Source: Massospora cicadina
Lineage: Eukaryota; Entomophthoromycota; Entomophthoromycetes; Entomophthorales; Entomophthoraceae
Assembly: GCA_022478985.1 (NCBI GenBank)
Contig: JAKSZP010017405.1
Span: 1 to 64,000 of the forward strand
DNA length: 64,000 bases
Direction of reading: 5' to 3'
The translations under genes were made by a program, and so were the position numbers. The notes under the pieces were generated by a model. It saw only the letters and a program-made list of their open reading frames with translations. It was not told where the DNA came from and ran no database searches. Positions 1-11,058 of this stretch are shown here, one piece after another. How positions within the stretch are numbered: the first letter of the stretch is position 1; each line of letters begins with the position of its first letter.

Positions 1-170
1 TATCCCACAACCCCATTATTAATTATCACCAACTGATTATAAATATCGTTGATTCCTCTTCTTTTATCAAGAATGGTCTCTTAATTATCCCTTCCAAAGT
101 TGGATGCTGTTTCATAAAATGAGGATAGTTGAGAGTGAAATTGTTGCACTAGAGTCAATTGGTGCTGGAT

Positions 171-568
171 TTAAAGATGATGCAACCCCAAAATCTGGTT
201 TAAATGGTGAATAGCAGGATGTACATAATGCCGGAGATACTGTTCAGTTCTGGCCAAACCAACTTTGGTAGGCTGTAACACTGCTCGGTTATATAAATTC
301 ATCATGTTGTCAGCAATTTTAGATGCTCTGTCATGATTAGGGCGAGCACCAGGATGAATAGCCCCTCTGATCAAGCTTCTGACGGTTTCTTCAACATTTG
401 CAGCTTGTATCTGATAATTAGATTGGTCAGGTCCTCGATGGCCAAGTCCATTAAAGCATGAAATTGTAGATTATTGATATTGGCAGAAGGCAATTCTTGC
501 CAGTTAGAGTGTACCCATCGGGTAATACTCAAAGATTCCTCTGAAGAGGGGCTCTCTTTGCTAGACAT
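171..568 (-). pseudogene. Unrecognised broken ORF
   Basis: Two adjoining minus-strand reading frames look like one former protein. The first (568 to 371) starts MSSKESPSSEESLSITRWVH. It runs out of frame near 380, where another frame carries on through VRSLIRGAIHPGARPNHD to a stop at 171. Together they cover about 130 codons with a mixed hydrophilic composition and no low-complexity run, which is why I think it was coding. A single frameshift near 375-400 separates the halves. I do not recognise a domain. It could be a gag fragment of a further retroelement, since it lies just beyond element A, or the end of a host gene. No RNA signal or neighbouring exon helps decide. Confidence 0.3.
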
Positions 569-1252
569 TCATTGTTGTGAAAGTATGTTTTCACCAGGTA
601 GCCTCAGAAGCAGACCTGGCAAAAAGCACCAGTATTGGAATTTCATGAGAAATTATGATAAACAGGCGCTATAAAGACTATGAAATTATTAGTTCCATGG
701 CTCTAGCAAAGATCAACTTAAGTGCAATGAAGTTATTAGTTATGTTGTGATGGATAATGCCAATTGTATATACAGAATCCTGTATGAAAATAGACCAAAA
801 TTAAACTACATGAGACGAGAATTGAGGTACTTTATTAATTAGAAACCATAGATATTTATAGGGAAAATTTCGTGGTTCTTTGCAAGGAATTCCATGATTC
901 ACCCGAGGTAAGATTTTTCCTACCAGAAGACCAATATTGTTGATTATCAATATTAAAAAAAGATTTTTGATGATCATGGCTGATAGAGCTCTTATTAAAT
1001 GCGATCAACCTTCTTAATGAGGTATTAGCCCTTTCAAAATAATTGGTCATTTTGGATTGTTTGGTTATCTCGATTGATGAGCTTCTTCAGATTAGTTAGA
1101 TTCACCCATCATAGGAGCTTGATAACTCTGAAGGGTCTTTTTTTAGTCAAATTGAGAACTTTAAATACTTGTCTTAAATTATTTAATCTCATTAGACCGA
1201 GATATTAAATCTCAACCTGAAGTAATTTTAAACATCTTAGGTGCATTTCCAA
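569..1252. other. Stretch without an identified gene
   Basis: AT-rich sequence between the broken ORF and the LTR remnant of element A. The only open frame (minus, 1050 to 856, starting MTNYFERANTSLRRLIAFNK) has no recognised domain. The full 3' LTR of element A should reach to about 640, but homology with its partner LTR stops near 1253, so this stretch is either replaced flank or LTR that has decayed beyond recognition. Confidence 0.4.
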
Positions 1253-1481
1253 CAACCATCTTCGTTTGTAATGTAGATCATCCGTTTTAACGCTTGGGAC
1301 AACACAAGGGCTGGGCGTTTTGCACCTCATTAGTACCAACCTGGGCATATTGGGCTTGTACCCAGCGTTGGTCTAATGTGTTCTTAAGGTCAAGAAGAGC
1401 CTGAAGTTTCACATTGGGCCTCCTGTCGCCCAGCCTTATCCTTGGCGTTGGTTCCCACTATTAAGTTTTTTAACCATGACA
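1253..1481 (-). repeat. 3' LTR of element A, truncated
   Basis: Starting at 1481 on the minus strand it begins TGTCATGGTTAAAA, as does the 5' LTR at 6585. The two stay alignable for about 225 bp, to near 1253, with the same reading frame (GTNAKDKAG-like). Upstream it is joined to a purine-rich tract ending GGGTAA. Beyond 1253 similarity to 6350-5743 is lost, so roughly 600 bp of LTR is gone or unrecognisable. Confidence 0.75.
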
Positions 1482-1519
1482 TTACCCTTTCCTCCTTCTT
1501 GGGCTCCACCCCCCCCCCC
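1482..1519 (-). promoter_or_regulatory. Polypurine tract of element A
   Basis: The minus strand reads a run of at least nine G, then GTGGAGCCC, then AAGAAGGAGGAAAGGGTAA directly against the LTR start TGTCATG. This is the position and composition of a plus-strand primer. The same GGGTAA ending precedes the 3' LTR of B (56131-56135) and C (33671-33676). Confidence 0.75.
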
Positions 1520-4500
1520 TTCCAGGGCGTTCGCTATGGAGAAGTTCTTATGTGCAGGTGGCAACTTCATAGCAGTGACAGAAGGGTTGGACTTTGAACC
1601 TGCAGCCTCAGGAAAACAATTGTGGAATGATTTGATCATGTCTTGGCCATGTACACAGTCACATGCTGGCACCCAACTGTTCTCAGCTGCGTCAAACCCC
1701 TTCCAAGATACTAGGTATTCAAGACATCTTTTAACATGGTGGGAGGCTACTATTTCCTCCGCTTCCAACTCTGGCGCCCCATCCACGAGATAAGCCTTGG
1801 GAGTTGCAGGTAGGGGCCCTAAAACAACGTTAATTTGCTCTCATGAAAGATGGAGAAGATCCAGAACGTGTGGGGGAGATCCAACTGGTAAGAGGCATGA
1901 CCCACCCTTCTCACAACACTGTAAGGGCCAATCCTCTTTGGACCTAGCTTTTTGCATGGCTGCTTGATAGGGATATTATGAGCATCAAGCATCACGAGAT
2001 CCCCTTCCTTGTAGGCTGGACCCATTCAGTGCTTACCATCAGCATTCTCCTTATAAACTATCATAGCCGCCTCCAAGCTTGTGGAAACCCCTTGATGGAC
2101 CTTCTTGATGGTCTTGGCAAAGTCCACCACCGCTTCAACTTTGGAACCACAGCTGGGCTCCATGAATAAGGCGGGGTTAAAGCCAAGGTTGGCGAAAAAG
2201 GGGGAACAACCGATCAAAGAGTGCAAAGTATTGTTGTAGCCAAACTGGGCCATGGAAAGGTGAGAGACCCAATCTGAATGATCTGCGGCGGTGTAACACC
2301 ACAAGAACTGCTCCAAGCACTGGCTCACTCGTTCAGTCTGCCCATCTGATTGAGGGGTGATAGGCAGTTAAACGGCAGGGGTGAATCTGAATTGTCTTAC
2401 ACAAATCTTCCCAAAAACGGAAGTGAACTGGGGTCCCTGGTCACTAATGATTTCTTGAGGAACACCATGAAGCGCAAACACATGTGTGATGAAAAGCCTG
2501 GCCATCTCAGCGGCGAATACTGTTGTTCTGAAGGGAATAAAGTGGGCGAACTTTGTGAAACAGTCCACCACCACCATGATAGCATCATAGTCATCTGAGA
2601 CAGGTAACTCCACAATGAAAACCACCAATAGGGAAGTCCAGGGCCCTTCAGCTTTTTGAACTGGCACCAACAACCCCGCTAAAGGTTGCCAATTGTGTTT
2701 CATCTGATTGCAGATCAGAAACTCTTTACAATACCTCCCCACCTGAGCAGGCAATCCCTTCCAGTTGTACGTGCGTCTTATTAACCCCAACGTCTTTGCT
2801 TTACCAGGATGACCAATGGTGAGTCCATCATGTTGGTCCCAGATGAAAACCAGGCGCAGTGGTCCATCAGGAACCCATAGGCGTCCCTGAAACCACACCA
2901 TCTCATTATTCACGTGATAGCCCCTGGAGAGATCCTCTTGATTCATAGCGCTCTTAGCAAGTATAATAATTTATTCAGCTGCTAGAAGCTGAGAAAGGAC
3001 TACCTTTCTGAACATACTATATTCTTCCGCATTTTCCAGAGGGACCAGCGCTGTCCCGCTGGCTGGGGGAGAGGGAAGTTAGGACACAATTTTATTTGGT
3101 GGGATCGTCAACTGTGTGTTATGACCTTCTACCTCCTTGGGATCAGGTGCTAAAGCAGGGTTGCGGCTCAAAGCATCTGCCAAACCATTATCCTTGCCCT
3201 TGGTGAACTCATAAGAAGCTCAAATTGGGCAAGGGTCTCATGACAATGGGTTTGCTGTAGGGTCAAGACATGAGGTGTGCGGTAATACAGTAAGGCACAA
3301 TGATCTGTACATACATAGAAAGTTTGAGATGAGCCATGCAAGTGGTGACGCCAATAAGTCAGCGCTACACCACTGCCAGTAACTCCTTGTCATAAACGGC
3401 GTAATTCAACTATGGCAAAGACATTTTCCTAGAAAAATATCCCACCGGATGCTCTATCCCATCTTTGTCTACTTGTAACAAGGAGGCCGCTATGGCGAAG
3501 TTGGAGGCATCAGTAGACACAATGAACTCCTTGGAAGGGTTGACATGGCGAAGAACAGTCGTGGACAACAGGGTGCACTTCACTGCTTGGAAAGCATCCT
3601 CCAAAACGGGGGATCACTGAAGCACCTTGTCACCGCTAGCCTTGTATAAGGGAGCTGCCACCTCAGAGAGATTGGGTGTGAACTTCTTGAGGAACGTAGA
3701 CGTCCCCAAAAAGCTCCTCAATTCCTTGAACAAGGTGTGGGTGGGCCACTCACTAATAGCCTTCTCTTTGTCTGGAGTTATCATGTGTCTTTGGTCAAAC
3801 ACGACGTTGCCCAGAAAAGTGACCTGGGATTTGAAAAAATTCTTATTTACTGATTTTTAGTGTAATGCAGGTAGCCCTCAACCTCTCCACCACTTGCCAA
3901 AGGTGTACTGCATGGGACTCCTGATCAGGGGAAAACACCAGAATGTCATCCATGTAAGCGACCGCGCATACTCCTAACAGGTCCCCCAACGCTGCATCAA
4001 TGCGGCGTTGAAAGATGGCAGGAGCATGCTTAAGCCAAAAGGGCATGCCCTAAAACTGGAAAATTCATTTTCTGGTGCATAATTTAGTTAACCACTCCTG
4101 GCCCTTCTTTATCCAGATCTGATTAAATGCATTGAGGCAATCCAGCTTGGAGAAGACCTTCGCCTTCTCTACATAGCATGCAATCTGTGAATCCAAAGGG
4201 ATGGGATGGAGGTCTGGTACAGTAACGCTGTTGAGGTTCCCATAGTCTACACATGTGCGTGGAGTAACATCAGCCTTCTCAACAAAGAGAAGTGGGGAGC
4301 ATACAGGGGGGGTATGCTGAAAAAAGTACCTTTGGCTAACTGATCCTTCACCCACACATCCAACGCCTCTTCCTCCCAAACAGTCAATGGATAGATGGGG
4401 TAAGATATATGCACCAAATCCACAGTGAGCTTGAAATCACAATCAAACTTGGAATGCTCAGGAAGTGTGTTAGCAGATTCTGCATCAAAAGAAGATTCCA

Positions 4501-5019
4501 ACCCCTTCAAACAGGAAGGTAGGGGAACCTCCACAGAGGGCTTCAGCAAAGGGGCAAGATGAATAGTGTGAACATTGGGCCAATGGGGCAATTTTCCCTG
4601 GGCGTTATCCTCTGACAAAGGAACAATCAGCTTGTGACCATTTAACAAAGACAAGGATAGGGTGTTTTTTTAATATTAGTACTGACGTCAAACTTTCTCC
4701 ACCACTCCACAACCAGAATAATGTGAAACAAGATGTTTCTGATAGCTTGAAAATGGTTGAACAGAAGATAGGCGCCCACCTGGTAGTCCACCAACCCCAT
4801 GACGTTCAGCGTAGGGTTACCTTGAGAAGCCCCACCTCTAACCATACCACCTGGTGAGTAACTCAACTCAAGGTATTCAGAAAGGTCTTGGTCAATAAAA
4901 TTATTAGAGGCACCAGTATCCACTAAAATGGTTGTGCTGAAGTTCCCCAAAGGGGATGTAAGAGTAGCGGTCAATAAGAAGTATCCAAGATGAAATTTAT
5001 TCAGCGCAAAAAAAGCCAC
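1482..5019 (-). pseudogene. Element A pol: protease, RT, RNase H, integrase, chromodomain (broken)
   Basis: From high to low coordinate: aspartic protease at 5019-4642 with ILVDTGASNNFID (catalytic DTG kept). RT at 4380-3614 with VDYGNLNSVTVPD and an intact YMDD box in AYMDDILVFSPD near 3960. RNase H at 3604-3200 with STDASNF. Integrase zinc finger and core at 2946-2330, with HDG/GHPGKAKTL and YCKEFLICNQ; the first catalytic Asp of the core appears as Val in VVFIVELP, while the second is kept in SDQGPQF. GPY/F-type integrase tail at 2025-1819. Chromodomain at 1786-1600 with YLVSWKGFDAAENSWVP. The product was a cytosolic and nuclear polyprotein that copies RNA and inserts DNA. Frameshifts at nearly every domain border and the altered integrase make it non-functional. 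Confidence 0.85.
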
Positions 5020-5027
5020 TACCTCAC

Positions 5028-5742
5028 CTAAAATTCTTCCTCTGGCGTGAGCAAGCCATCAGGGTATGTTTTGGAATCATAGAAGGGGGAGGGATAGTGG
5101 GCCACTCTTACTACTGAGGCTACATATCCCACCACACCTTCTGCAGGTGCATATACATTATTATATTTAAATCGAAGTTCTTTTTCCTCTCCCTGAGTGC
5201 CCCAGATCATGGTAGGGGTCAAACATGGGTTCTCAGGGGTAATCTGATATACTGGAATAGATCCTCATTCAGGCCATAAGAGTTAATAAACGGTTCAGAG
5301 GTAGATACAAGGTTTTCGTCATAAAACGCATTTTTAGATGTGAACAACCCTATTCCCCCAACTGCAATGGAGGCCCAACGTTATCCAAGGCCAACATCCC
5401 CAGGCCCATCTGCGCCAATTCCGCCAGCATCATCTGATCGTGCTTTTGATGTAAAACTCGTTTATTTAAATTAAAACTGATAATTTTGGTGGAAAGTTAG
5501 GGAATCACAACTTTTGGACCTTGAAGCATCCATATCCACAAGGTACAAGCATGAAGAATGGATACTTTTCAGTTGGAGGCAACCATAATAATGCCAAGTT
5601 GCTCTAATCTTTGGGTAAAAGAGGAAACAGCAGTGTGGCCAATCACAGCCAAAGTCCACAGCCGGCACCCACCGTTTCCACTTCAGAAAAGTTCCACATA
5701 AAAAAAGTTCATGCACATAAATTTAATAGGTTGGTCAACTAA
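5028..5742 (-). pseudogene. Element A leader between LTR and protease (no capsid domain)
   Basis: About 700 bp separate the 5' LTR from the protease. Fragments of frame match the same place in element B: CLQLKSIHSSCLYL near 5590, DQMMLAELAQMGLGMLALDN near 5430, and NVYAPAEGVVGYVASVVRVA near 5140. None looks like a Retrotrans_gag capsid or a zinc knuckle. A motif similar to YPSPF near 5095 also occurs at the gag-protease junction of C (YPTPF near 30285), so the 3' edge of a former gag survives. The match between two independent copies means the short leader is a lineage trait and not one local deletion. Confidence 0.55.
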
Positions 5743-6585
5743 TGTAAGGAGAGTGTCTATAACTCTCCTGTTTCCAGAGTGGTGGTGCACGGTGCACAGA
5801 GCCAACGCAAGGAAGCTAGCCATTAGTACTGAAAACTACTAGTGTCCAGAAGAGGGTGCTGGAGCAATAATAACTAAAGCAAAGAAGTGCGATAAGTAAC
5901 CAGCCAAAAAAGTCGCGGTGCACAAGAAGAGAAGGGGTAAACGCCCCAGATTGAAGGGTACTTGAGTGAATCAATGGTGTATGAGGTGATAATCTTATTG
6001 TGTTCAAAATGGAATGGTTAATGTGGCGTGAGACCTCCACAAAGGGGTCTGCGTACAGCATCATATAAAATAACATTTTAATAAAATGGTAAAAATGGGG
6101 AAATTTATTGTAAAAGTTGACCAACAAGGAGTGTTGGTCGCAAAAATATATTTAAGCTAAGTTGGTAAAATTATGAGTCTGTGGAATTGTACCCAAGCCT
6201 TGAAACTCCAATAGACAAATGCTCCCATTCAATTTGGTAGAATACACCAAAACTACCTTTACTCAAGTGATCAATTGCAGCTGTATTCTACCCAAACTCA
6301 TAATTTTGTAACTCAAACAGGTTTTGAAACCCCATTTGCCTATTAACCAAATTGGATCATCTTCATTTGTAATGTAGATCGTCTTTTTTAACGCTAGGGA
6401 TGACACAAGGGGCTGAGCATTTTGCACCTCATTAGTACCAACCTGGGCATATTGAGCTTGTACCCAGATTTGGTCTATTGTGTGCTTAAGGCCAGGAAGA
6501 GCCTGAAGTTTCACCTTCTGGGCCTCCTGTCGCCCAGCTTTATCCTTGGCGTTGGTTCCCACTATTAAGTTGTTTAACCATGACA
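5743..6585 (-). repeat. 5' LTR of element A
   Basis: 843 bp on the minus strand, starting TGTCATGG at 6585 and ending CTCTCCTTACA at 5743. The end matches the LTR ends of B (56994 and 51885). It is followed by TTAGTTGACCAACC, also present after the B 5' LTR, which probably marks the primer site. The U3 portion contains a conserved reading frame, annotated separately. Confidence 0.82.
6170..6585 (-). pseudogene. U3-encoded ORF of element A
   Basis: A frame of about 140 codons opens at the first base of the LTR (MSW in the 3' LTR context) and reads LIVGTNAKDKAGRQEAQKVK onward, with only one internal stop (a TGA near 6260 where B has Arg). It aligns end to end with the frame in the B LTRs. Over 49 codons I compared between 6560-6415 here and 56160-56305 in B, 27 codons differ and 16 of those are synonymous, more than expected for neutral sequence. 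No known domain is recognised. Being in U3, it could be translated only from the 3' end of the genomic RNA or from a spliced or internal transcript, the position occupied by accessory genes in some retroviruses. Function unknown. Confidence 0.5.
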
Positions 6586-8308
6586 TCTATCCTTACCCAT
6601 TTAACTTGATCCATGCTTAGATCCAGAAGTTTATGGCCTTTCCTCTTGTAGCATGAAGTCTTCAGCAATTCCCGTCTAAGTTCAGCTTCTCTTCTGAGGA
6701 TCCTCAATCCTTACTAATTATCCAACAAAAGAGTCCCCAATTAAAGTACACAGCAATAATTTTCTGAAGATGAATAGAACTAAACGCAATATTAAATGCT
6801 ACTAACTTGGTATCTTTATCTATGTGAATCATCAGGGGAATCTATAGAAGGAATACTGCGCCCAACCCTCAGTTGTTGCCTCAGTAATGAAATGGCAGCC
6901 GTGGTTGTTGAATTCCCTTCATTGTCTCATCAATATGGTCTTTCCCATCCTGGTCAGGTTTCTTTCATCAGACATCCTTGAGACCTAAAACAAAAAGAGT
7001 CAAAAAATGTGTCCATAATATTTTCTACTCAATCCCAGAAAACCAAACTTAATCGGCAAGCAACCTGCTTAGGTAATGGGACCTGTTACCCATTATGGCA
7101 TGTTGCAAACCAACTGATTGATTTGCTAGTTGCAAGTGGCATCACTCGCCTTGAAACTTGCTCATTAAATTCCTAATTTTTCAGTGATGAAACCTGACCA
7201 TTCCCAGTCTGTAAACCTAATAGTTAATCTAGATCAACTATCAAATGCCCCATATTGTCAGCAACCCTGCCTGATAAGACCTTAAGCATTCCTCTGTATT
7301 GCTCCCCAATTAAACCAAGCCTGACAAATTACCTAAAACTCCTGAACATTATTAAAAAAAATCAGGGTCAACTGATATCCAATTCACTCACCATAGGGAA
7401 TTATCCCCTTTTGATCCATGGTAATTTAGGAGGCTGGAAAGGTGGGCAAAAATCTTAACAGGAACATTAGCAAATTTCTTGTCTCTATCTTTTTTATCAT
7501 TTAATGTAATAAATCATTTTCTTTCAAAAAATTACATTCATTATGTTTATGTATCTCATTTTATTAAATATTCAAATTTTACTTATTGGTTCTTTCTTTT
7601 GTTTTATTTGTTTGTATCTCAAAAACTTTCAGAAGTATAATCTGGTATAAACTGAATTTTTTAATTAGATTTAAATAAATGCAAAAAGTACTAATTACTA
7701 AGTTACTTTAATTTAACTAATTACCTTTTTTTCTATTACCTACAAACTAAACTAGCTCACAAGTCTTAATCACATCTTCTCAAATATAATAGGGAATGTT
7801 TCTTCATTTTCTTTAATTGTAATGAATTCATATACTATTCATTCAATTGTGATGAAACTTTAGTGAGTTTTGCGCATGCCACAAGAGTTTTTATATTATT
7901 ACAGTCATTTTCATATTAGTAAAATAAAAAGTGTAGTATAAGAAATGAAAACTTTATACTTTATAATAGTAATAATTACTCTATTACAGCTGAGAAGTTT
8001 GATATTAAGGTGATTTGCTATTTTCAATGGTTTTGCTAAAATTAGTTGTTTTAGGTTGATTAGATAAGTTTGGTTTAAGTTTACTAAGCAGTGGGTTATT
8101 AGTTAATTTGGAATATACAATGGTTTTATCTAAGTGGTTTATTAACTTATCTATATATAGCTGAAACTGATGTTGCATACAATAATACAAACTAAAAATA
8201 TAGTGATGAGCCAATGTAGTTATCCAATTCATATAAAAAGTATTATGTATCTGCAATCACTTTGCTTTGATTTAGACAATAAGCCATTAAGTTCTGCATT
8301 TTTTATAT
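6586..8308. other. Stretch without an identified gene
   Basis: Moderately AT-rich to about 7450, then strongly AT-rich. Short open frames occur (plus 6796-6981, plus 7255-7458, minus 8256-8005), but none shows a domain, codon pattern or partner. Sequence around 8020-8150 contains loose copies of the TTGGTTTAAG/AAGTGGTT-type unit that is denser at 10440-10900. Confidence 0.4.
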
Positions 8309-10138
8309 AACCAAGGCAAGCTGACCAGGGGACAGACAATATCAAAACTGAAACTTTAAAATTAAACCAACTAAAAAAATAGTAGATGAATTAACCGCCC
8401 TTTTGGGCAGCAAGACACAAAATGAGATGATAAAGTTACCTACCTGGTGGCATAGCAGTGAGCTGCTTATCCCTCCATGGTGGAGGGGGAGTGGGGAGAT
8501 GGCAGGTCATCATCAGGCTCATCATTATAGAGGCGGATCAATGCTAAGAGTAAGGGGCTTAAGCATCCACAGGATGAGGGTTGAGGTGGAGTAGATAGGT
8601 GTTTAGATCAACAATTTGGGCCTTGATTAAAGCCTCTATGATCTCACCAACATGGTGTTTGGACTGTATGTGGTCATTGAGAAGTTGTTCTAACTTCACA
8701 GTATTTGCTCTTGTGGTGCGTTTGGATGGGGAAAAATCTTTCAGTTCAGCGACATGCTTTACGGTGGTGATGGCAGTTTTGTGGAGGCATTGGATTTCCT
8801 CTTTTGTGGTATGAGGGAAATTGGAGGGGAAAAAGGGGGTGTGCAGCCCTTTTTTAAATTCTGCGACAGATTTTGCACACAGTTGAGATAATTGGAGTAT
8901 TGGGTTTGGCCACTGTGAATGCGGCAAGCTGATGATCACTTTGGAAAAAGGTTTTGGGATTGGGTATATATCAGTTGGTTGGGGCTGAGGTATCAAAGTA
9001 TGAATTCAGATAAGGTGTTAAATCAATTTAATAACTTGGTGGTGGGATCATTTCCCAGATTCGGTTACTACCTCCAATAATTTCTAGAGATCTTTGATTG
9101 ATTTGGGAAGATATGTGGGTAGGTGATTTTGGTTTGGTAGGTTTTGGGGCGGGTGATTTTATGGATTAACAGTGGTCCAATCCTGCACCCAATTGGTTGG
9201 CATAGGTGTTCATTGGCCAGCTTGGGTTTTAGGTGCTAGATTTTGCTTCTGATTTGAGTGCATGTCCTGTGGGGGTGGGGGCAGCCAAAAGTCCCACTTG
9301 AACGCCGTTGGTGTGGCCTCATGGGTGGTGTTGGCCATTTTTGTAGGGTGTGAACTATATTGACATACCTTTTTGGTGTGGTCCAATTCATAGCAGAGGG
9401 GAAAATTGTGCAACAATTGTTGGTGTAGGTCCAAAAAAAATGGTCAGGTGTTGATGGGCTATTGGAATGTGGTGGGGTGTGCTAGGCTATGTTCAGCTGG
9501 TGGGGAGTAATGGTGGCCATTGCCCAAGGTGCCACAAGGCGTTCAACACCACTTGAGACAATGAATTGGAGGATAGGGTTTTCGCCATATGTGGACAACC
9601 CTGACATCAGCTCCTCATATAGTGTTTGAGGGTGAAGTTGTGAGGGAGGTTTGCAAAGGTTATCACAAGTGTGGTATCATTTGGGGAGGCGTGTTCAGGT
9701 GGTGGTAATGGGGTATTTTTATAAATTAATAATATGGCTGCTGCAGAGGCTGCATCCTCTTGGGTGGGGAATCCAATATTGAAATAGCCCTTGTATGGGC
9801 AGAATTTAATAAATCCTTTTGGTGCAAAGGTGGCCATTGCCAGCTCAATTATCACTTTGTTGGCATATGGAAAGAGACATCTGTACTCAACATGGAGGCA
9901 AAAGTGAATATTGGATCAGGGTAGGGCTAGGGGGTGGTAGCAGGTTAGGTGGGCTCATGCAAGGTGAAGTGCTAAGTCCCTTGGGGACATAGCGGCCAGA
10001 TGTATTTGTCAGACTGGACAAGCCAGTCTGCATGCATTTTCCTGATGGGTGGTAAATGCTAGCAGGTGGTGGATCTGAGGACATAAATTTGGAGATTGGT
10101 GCAGCAAGGTTGTGGTGGAAAATTGACTAGATTTTTAA
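8309..10138 (-). mobile_element. ORF1-only non-LTR element, copy 1
   Basis: Minus-strand unit consisting of one ORF1-like coding region (about 10138 to 8467), a 3' untranslated part of about 120 bp and a tail (8350-8309) reading TCCCCTGGTCAGCTTGCC. The tail occurs in the same place in copies 2 and 3 and at the 3' end of the LINE (35203-35235). No endonuclease or reverse transcriptase lies between ORF1 and tail. The coding span is about 1.67 kb, as in the other two copies, so the ORF1-only layout looks ancestral. I infer a HAL1-like parasite moved by a LINE. Confidence 0.6.
8467..10138 (-). pseudogene. ORF1-like RNA-binding protein, copy 1 (broken)
   Basis: Reading down: a Pro-rich start with SSDPPPASIYHPSGKC near 10084; KGFIKFCPYKGYFNIGF near 9820, followed by an Ala-rich helix, which resembles an RRM-type strand-helix unit; LPHNFTLKHYM; LSTYGENPILQF near 9590; and a zinc-knuckle-like FPLCYELDHTKKVC near 9390, where the first Cys of CX2CX4HX4C is Phe. 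Then WLPPPP, a middle region with HVAELKDFSPSKRT, and a shared C-terminus DLPSPHSPSTMEG with stop at 8467. The original start codon is not clear; alignment with copy 3 puts it near 10140. ORF1 proteins of LINEs coat the element RNA. Several frameshifts and stops are present. Confidence 0.55.
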
Positions 10139-10439
10139 AATCGCTTAAAATCAATGTTGAGCGGAAAGATAGGTTCTGCATTTTTTGTAGTTTTAACCAA
10201 GTTCCGTTTATGTGCTTACAACTTAAGATATGTTAGCTTGGTTATTAAACATCTACTCATCTTTTATAAATAACTACTTTATCTTATTTTCTTATTATAA
10301 ATTTGAATGCCTGTATAAAATATTTCACTTGGTTCATAAAATATCTGCGCCAAGTTAGGTTGGAATTGATTCAGTAGTTTATAAGATAATATCACACATA
10401 TATGTAAAGATTTTTTTGTATTGATATGCTTTGGTTAGC

Positions 10440-10900
10440 AGTTTGGTAGTATTTGATTGATATGATATGTTTTATTTTAAATTTGCTGAGTGATTGGTGC
10501 TTTTTGGTCAATTTGATAGATCCAATGGTTTTGGGTAAGTGGTTGGTGGTTTTTTATTAATCTGATATGTAAATCAGGTTTAGCTGATTGCTGATGAATT
10601 TTTGTTGATTTGATAAATCTTAATTTTATTTGGCCAAGGAGTTGGTGAAATTTGGGTGTTTTTTATGTTCAATTAGTTATGGCTGAGCAGTTGGTGGTTT
10701 TTGATTAATTTTGATAGGTTCTTTGGCTTTGCCAAGAAGTCTGATAGAATTAGAGTAACTTGATAGATTCAATTGGTGTTGGATTAGTGGTTGGTGGTTT
10801 TTGATTGATTTGATAAGTTCAACTGTATTGGGTAAGCAATTGGTGATTAATCAGTTTTATATGCTCAATGTTAATGAGTAAGCAGCTTTGTATCATCTAT
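10440..10900 (+). repeat. Degenerate tandem repeat, GT/T-rich
   Basis: A loosely repeated unit built on GGTTGGTGGTTTTTGATTGA and TTTGATAAGTTCAATTG recurs at about 10540, 10690 and 10780, with poorer copies between. Spacing varies, so the unit length is only roughly 50-100 bp. Similar phrases appear at 16180-16340 and 8020-8150, next to the other ORF1-only copies. From 10139 to 11058 I see no gene. Confidence 0.45.
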
Positions 10901-11058
10901 ATCATAAAAACCAAATTTATCAGTTCAAATGACCTGGTAACAAATTAACCCAAGCAACACCAGGTAGCTCCACTAGTCCTTATAAAGGTAGCATAAAGTT
11001 TTGAAAATTTTTATATTTTATAAATCCTAATCAGTGTTATGTATAGCTATAATAAATT

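Larger units (their letters stand above)
1253..6585 (-). mobile_element. Chromovirus A: degenerate Ty3/gypsy element with chromodomain
   Basis: On the minus strand the order is 5' LTR (6585-5743), a short leader, protease, reverse transcriptase, RNase H, integrase, chromodomain, polypurine tract and a truncated 3' LTR (1481-1253). This is the canonical order of Ty3/gypsy chromoviruses. Domain-level similarity to element B on the plus strand is high throughout. The coding part is cut by many stops and frameshifts, and the 3' LTR lacks its distal two thirds, so the element is dead. No gag capsid domain is visible, the same as in B. Target duplication cannot be tested because the 3' LTR end is missing; the 5-bp flank on the 5' side is TCTAT as read on the plus strand. 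Confidence 0.88.

Noticed and set aside
6796..6981. Plus-strand frame of 61 codons as a host exon
   Set aside because: Too short, with no splice-site context or domain, and an equally long frame exists on the other strand.
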